DNA from: Calycina herbarum | Lineage: Eukaryota > Ascomycota > Leotiomycetes > Helotiales > Pezizellaceae | Direction of reading: 5' to 3' | Length of the DNA stretch: 64,000 nucleotides | Assembly: GCA_001414485.1 (NCBI GenBank) | Contig: LLEY01000023.1 | Location: forward strand, 62,001-126,000 | In this document: positions 58,250 to 64,000 of the stretch, piece after piece | How positions within the stretch are numbered: position 1 is the first letter of the stretch | Layout: every line of letters begins with the position of its first letter | The notes under the pieces: model-generated | What the model was told of the DNA's origin: nothing | The model's database searches: none | What the model saw: the letters and a program-made list of their open reading frames with translations, nothing else | Position numbers and translations under genes: made by a program

Positions 58250-61200
58250 ATGTCAGCCGCCTTCCCCTCCACGCCCCGGCGTGGGACTCAGCGGGCATCG
58301 CATCTACGACATATGAGCAATGGCAGTTCAACGACCTCGCATAGTCGGCCCGTGACCTCGCCCTCAGATACAGGCACTGTTCAGCATGATCCTGTGCCAT
58401 TGCCGACTCCTGTCGAAAAGAAGTGTATCCTCTGGATTCACGAGGACCCATTCTCACTCCCCGAGGTTATCTTGAACTTGGAATTTTTCCCAGATGTCGA
58501 AGCTGGGGATCTCATGGCCATTGTCTCTTTGAAGACTGACTCCCAAGAAAATGCGTCGACTTCGAAAATGGAAGATAGTCTTCATACCACAACGCGACGT
58601 GAAAGAAGTACCTCAAACCCAAACAGCCCAGGTGGAACCAACACCAAAAATCACGATGCTGATTTTGGAAACCGCTATTTATTCATCGCAAAAGACATGC
58701 CCAAGGAGATGAAAGCAAAACAACCGCATATGGAAGTCTCCGTTGCGAGACATATTGCAGACGCCTTTCATTTTAGGTCCAGATCCCAGGTGCTTGTCAT
58801 TACAGTTTGTTTAACCCCTTCTGAATCGACGAGCATCCATTAATTGACTTCGTAGACCGATGCTACCACTAGTTCCGCGTCCCATGTCGAGCTTTCTTTC
58901 AAAGATGAATATCTCTCTCGGTCTGACATGTGGAGATTGGCTCTTCAGGAACTTGCCAACAAGACTGTGTTCAGAGGCCAAAAGATTCTTTTCATGGGCA
59001 CCATAAAAGCTCAGGTCACTTCTATATATATCGCCGGTCGTAAGGTCCAATCTGCTTTCTACTCGACAACTACAAAACCCATCTTTCGAAGCGAGTCTGC
59101 TCGTTATGTCATCTTTATCCAAATGTCAAGAGAGATGTGGGATTTTGACTCGGAAGGCTCTGGGGAAATCATGTTCAACAAGGTGGTAAATGGGTTTCTG
59201 CCCGCTCTCTTCAAGAAATGGGCTTCGATCAAAGCGAAGCATCTCGTCAGTATTGTTCTTTTCACGAGGGTTGAGTACGACACGGGAATCGCTTCAGAAT
59301 TAGCTACGGCAACCCACGACAGTACTTACCATACGGGAACACAGCCAGAGGGCAACAAGAAGCCATACAAAGACTTTTATCGGGTGGTTGTTAGTGATAT
59401 GGCTAGTGGTTCGTGGACAAGGATTTTATATCAGTTGAAGCGCGAATTCAGGTTCTTTCTTCGAGACATTTCTACACATCGCATCAACCTGATAAATTCC
59501 CTCCCCCCGCTGCCTGGTACTACAGAAGACACAAACAAAGTGCTAGGCACCCGTATAGAGGCTCAGCCATCATTGGCGATGCACGGAAATGTTTTGGAAG
59601 CAATAAATCTCGCCTCATCTCAATTCGCCCATGACTACATCGATCGAGATTTGGTTCGGACAGGAATATCTGTAGTGGTAGTTACACCATCTCCGGGTCT
59701 CTTTGAGGTTGATTACGAAACATTGAGAATGACCACGGAGACTTTGATTGGAAATGGTATTGGCATTGATCTGGTTTGTCTGCCAAAAATGCCTCTTCAT
59801 TCGGTACCCCTCTTCCGCTATCGAAATCCGCTTTATAAAGCTTTCCAGGAGGCTTTGCATATGAAATCGTTCAGAAGTGAGGATAGCACGCCACGTCAAC
59901 ACGCACCGATATTTGGAAGCAGTTTCTCCTCCCTAAACGAATCTTTGTCGCCACTCAAAGCATCACTTCACGATCGAAGCATGCGCACAGGTTCATTTTC
60001 CGCATCGGCCCCCCCAAGTGAGTGGTCTTACGCCATACCCCATTGGATTGATGTTTCGTTCTGGACTGGGGCCTCTCAGGATGTTCATCTAGGAACTCCA
60101 TCGGTAGGCCTTGTCAAAAATCATCGGAAAAAAGAACGCACTCAGAAATCGCAAGACTTTGCAATTCGATGCAAAATGTATGAGATGGAAATGGCTAGTG
60201 TGATGGAGAATGTCCTCACAGAAATCACGGTCACTCCTTTGCAACATGATGCACTCTTTCCTCAAATGGTTTTCGGCCCCCAGGAGGTGCCTGGAAGCAA
60301 AACTGGTCCAGAAGAGACGTCAGTATGCCGGGAAAAGGTTCTTGCCAGCTTCATGGAATTCGTCAATGGTCCTGCAAAGGCTCAGTTTGATCGAGGCTCC
60401 TCACAGGAAGAAAAATCGTTGTTCAAAGCATTAGACAAGTTTGATATATCCATTTCTGAGGTTTTGAGTGCCACAGCCGAATCAAAAACTCATGGGGAGG
60501 GCAGACGACTTTTCAAACCAGGAAGCGAGGAAGCCATAGGAAAAACTCTTTTGCAGGATCCCAAGGTATTCGGGACCTCATATGACGAGAAGAGAAACGC
60601 GAAGGGTGCTATACCAATGGAGTCATCTCCCTCAATCAAAACCAAACAGCATTCCCGCCACGGAGATGATACCGTTAAACCGCACAGGGATAGTGTAAGT
60701 AGTAGTATGAGCGTGAAGACCTCACCCGTTAGACCCACGAAGTTTGGTCGACAAATTAGCCTTGGGAAGTTTGGGTTTGGAATCGCGGCACCCAAAGCTG
60801 CTGTTGCAGAGATTCAAACAGAACATGCAAATGCACCTCGACCAGCTACTTCTACAAATAGAGGGTCGGATCAGAATAAAGGTTCCTCGGGAACAATGGC
60901 AAATCACTTGCTTAGCACCCCCAGCCAAGAAAGGCCGGGATCCTCAAATAGCGAAATGTCCAAAACAAAGCCAGAAACCCCACCATCCGAGAGAGCTTCT
61001 GAATCTGTCGAAAGCCCAAGAGCTCTAGGTGGGCGGCCAGCCAGACCTATGACCATAAAGAGCGCATTGCAATCGTTGGACTCCACCAACCAATTCAAAT
61101 CTCGGTCACTGCTTGGGTCTGTCTATGAAGTGCATGATAGGCTTGGTGGGGGTGACAATACCCTTGCATTGCAGAACATCAGACTGGATGATGCTCAAAA

Positions 61201-64000
61201 GGTGTTCAATTCGAAGTTAGTCGCAGGCTCAGTTCTCGAGTTACCCGCGACACTTTCGCCCACTAGAGCCATGTCTCCATGGCTGAGTGTATTGAATCCA
61301 TCCAATCCCAATGCCAACGATATTATCGGCCCAAGTCAATATAGGCGATGGCAACACGTTTTTCCTCGTCCCATAAACACCAAGACTATGAAATGGAAAT
61401 CTCTATGTTGCCCAGCATCAGTACCTTTGACGACTGAGTACTTTCCCACGAAATACCAGCTTGATACAGAGTATCAACAGAAGCCTTACAATATATACCC
61501 GAACACCGAAGATGAGCTGAATGAAGTCGGCAAGTCCAGGAATGACTTCCTCCGGGAGCTTGTTGGCCTTCGGCTTTCTCAGGGGTTTCAAATCGTGGTT
61601 GGCTCGGCAGTCGCTAAGGCGTTTGGCCAAAAGTCACTTAAGATTGCAAACCTTTTCGACCCTGGAAACATCGCAGAGGATGGTGCAAGTGTTTTCATGT
61701 CTATGGGAAATATCATTCACCAATTATCATGTGTCAAAGAAACGGAAATTGAAGTCAACATGTTTGTGCGCAAGCCAGCTGCTTCCACAACCTCTAATTC
61801 CGGTGCTGTTGTTCCTTTTTCATACAACCCTGCCATCCGGACAACTTTAGAAACTACTTACGACTCTCGTCGAGTGTTTCTTGGAAACCCCAGAGATGAA
61901 TATAACTGGAATAATGTGGATTCATTCATTGCCGGATTCGATGACCAGATGTCGGAAATTTTACGATTCTGGCGGGCTCGTTACGTACTGATACCTGTTG
62001 AGAGGCCAACCCAGGCCCAGCGGCGTCAAGGCGAGGATAACGAGGAAGAAATTCGTTTGGAGGGTATTAAGAAACTTACTCAAACTTGGCAACGACACAG
62101 AATTGTCTCTGCGTCTGAACGCAGGTATCAAAGTCTAGCTGACCGCAAGACTAGAGACCAAAATCCACTTGATATTGTTTACAAGACAGAAGATCCATCA
62201 ATCGTTGTCACGGCCGAACTCGAAACACTTCCACTTCTCGAGACTGGTGATGTAGGAATCAGACGAGGTCAATTACTGGAACACGAATGGTTTCGAAAGG
62301 CAAAGCTCGATATCAGTGCGCTAGCGGAAGCGATTCAAGCACCCGTTGAGCGTGGGGGTGTTCGAATGCAGAATAGAAGATGGCATTTCCGCCTTCATTA
62401 CAATTGTTTTATCGGATCTGATATGACGACCTGGTTACTTGAGAACTTCGAGGATATTGAGACAAGAGAAGAGGCAGTTGAGCTCGGCAATATGCTCATG
62501 GCAAAGGATGAGTTGCAGCGTATAAGAGAACGAGAGGTGGTTAAGGACAATGGAAAGGATAAGGATAGGGACATGGGTATCTTCGTCCATGTTGAAAAGC
62601 GACACCCCTTTAGGGATGGGCAATACTTTTACCAAGTCACCGGGGAATTTGCAAAGCAACGCCCAGAGAGTCGAAGTGGTTGGTTTGGATCACGACGCCG
62701 CGATATGTCTATTCCCTCTACGCCCATGTCGGAAAATATGTCGAGAGAATCTCCCCGACCCGAAAGATCAATCTCAAGTTCTCATCACGATGAAAAGTCT
62801 TCCGATTCCGGTACCACAACACCAACCACAGCTGGTGGTAGTAAAAGACCAAAGGTGGCACTAAGCAAAGTAATGAAATATGATGTTGATCCTCGTGGGA
62901 GGTCCTATCGGCCTGAGAGAATCAACCTTCATTATGACCGACTTCATAATCCCGACAACTGTTATCATATTAGAATCGACTGGATGGGTGTTACTGCTAA
63001 ACTAATTGAAGATGCGATAGAATCATGGGCGCGTACTGCCGAAGCTTACGGTCTTAGGCTTGTCGAAGCTCCTATTGGTGAAGCTTGCAGTATCACTTCT
63101 GTACACCCTTTCCGGAGTCCATATATTGTCGAACTCGCCATACAGCCTCCAGACCAGCAACCCAGAACATACTTCGATGTCAACTCTTTCGTTCCTCAGA
63201 TTCAAGGTAGTCCCGCTAGTCGTCATTACTATCAAAAAGCCATCATGAAAAAATTCAATTTTGTCCTCGATGTCGAAGCAGCCCGGAATTTTCCAAATAA
63301 TGTTGATGTCACCTATTCGTGGGGTCGACCCGACTTTAAATACACGCAATATATACATCGATCCGGAGTTTTACTTGCACAGATCACAGACAAAGGCGAC
63401 TTTCTCCTTCTCGCAAATCGATTATACAATAATCGATTATCCGCGGCATCGAAGGAGCTGGATAGGTACGTCAAAACCGACCATGAACGCAACAACCGGA
63501 TTCCATCGGGCTTGTACGGTCATTGGATCAACTCGGACAAAGCATCTCCCCCCAATTCCCCCATGATCCGCGCTCAGGCTACTACTAACTACCAAAACTC
63601 TCCTAACCTGCGTGCCACTTCTGACGTCTTGGGTCCTAGCCTTCCTGGTTCTAGGCTAAATAACATGACCACACCGGAGAGCATCAAGAATGAACTCGAG
63701 GGGTTTTGTCATAGTGCGTCGATGTTGGAGGATTTTTACAAGGAGGTTTTGGAGAGAAGTACGCCGCCTAGTGCTACGCCGCCGACGCTTAGGAGTCCGT
63801 ATGTGGGGAGTTTGTTGGATTCGCAAATTCCGGTTTTGGGGTTACCGCCGGGGGTGTTGAGTATGAGGGATTCGAGTCCGAGCCCGATGAGGTTTGGGGG
63901 CATGGGCATGGGGAGGAGACAGAGTGTTCAGACGGGGTTTAGTGGGGAGAGCGTGAGGCAGGATAGTCCGAAGGGGAGTATTGGGGAGAGTGATAAGGGG
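58250..64000 (+). CDS. iml1: Vacuolar membrane-associated protein Iml1 (SEACIT/GATOR1 subunit), 3' end missing
   Basis: Iml1 (DEPDC5) with Npr2 and Npr3 forms the GAP complex for Gtr1 that restrains TORC1 on the vacuole (family knowledge). Exons: 58,250-58,804 and 58,856 onward; the 51-nt intron is GTTTGT..GTAG. The second exon is open for 1,715 codons to the window edge, giving 1,900 residues so far. Landmarks: [20 protein letters not shown] (N-terminal Iml1 domain); [20 protein letters not shown] and [34 protein letters not shown] and [11 protein letters not shown]; a disordered Ser/Pro insert (about 730-920); an [14 protein letters not shown] block; a DEP domain (about 1,345-1,425, [18 protein letters not shown]); and the C-terminal Iml1-specific region ([20 protein letters not shown]). 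An ATG-less in-frame stretch precedes the chosen start. Yeast Iml1 is about 1,580 aa, so most of the protein is present. Confidence 0.95.

Overview
The window comes from a filamentous ascomycete (Pezizomycotina). Leotiomycetes is my guess, not something the sequence proves. The reasons are short spliceosomal introns (about 47-125 nt, GT..AG), fungal housekeeping genes (SEC1, URB1, IML1), fungal transposons (Fot1/pogo-like, Tad-like LINE, Gypsy with chromodomain), and strong repeat-induced point mutation (RIP): TpA is in excess, CpA/TpG are scarce, and stop codons fill every transposon frame.

Region 1 (1 to about 25,620) is a gene-free, AT-rich, RIP-mutated nest of transposons. A minus-strand Gypsy element (I) is interrupted by two TIR transposons, a LINE and a complete plus-strand Gypsy (II, 463-bp LTRs, CTAAG target duplication). 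Next come a second minus-strand Gypsy (III) split by a solo LTR (TCTAT duplication), short repeats, and a truncated gag with a recognisable zinc knuckle. The nesting order can be read from target-site duplications and uninterrupted paralogous copies.

Region 2 (about 25.7-38 kb) is a transition zone. It holds three spliced orphan genes (26.6-30.8 kb), a MITE whose RIP-mutated empty site lies 14 kb away, a second and less mutated copy of one pogo-like transposon, and a 57-codon relic that looks like the N-terminus of a GH3 beta-glucosidase.

Region 3 (38-45 kb) is a secreted-protein locus: a broken subtilisin-like protease gene, a signal-peptide-bearing protein with an Hsp70/actin-like ATPase fold, and an intact SGNH/GDSL hydrolase. 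The protease and the hydrolase are unrelated enzymes, yet both end in the same roughly 190-residue, eight-cysteine module joined by a proline-rich linker. I find this the most interesting arrangement in the window.

Region 4 (47.5-64 kb) is conserved euchromatin: SEC1 (exocytosis), a disordered protein with an N-terminal eIF4E-binding motif, URB1 (60S ribosome biogenesis) and IML1 (SEACIT/GATOR1, TORC1 control). The last is divergent from URB1 and runs off the right edge. About 1.4 kb of ordinary intergenic sequence and 0.8 kb of RIP-affected repeats separate it from region 3.
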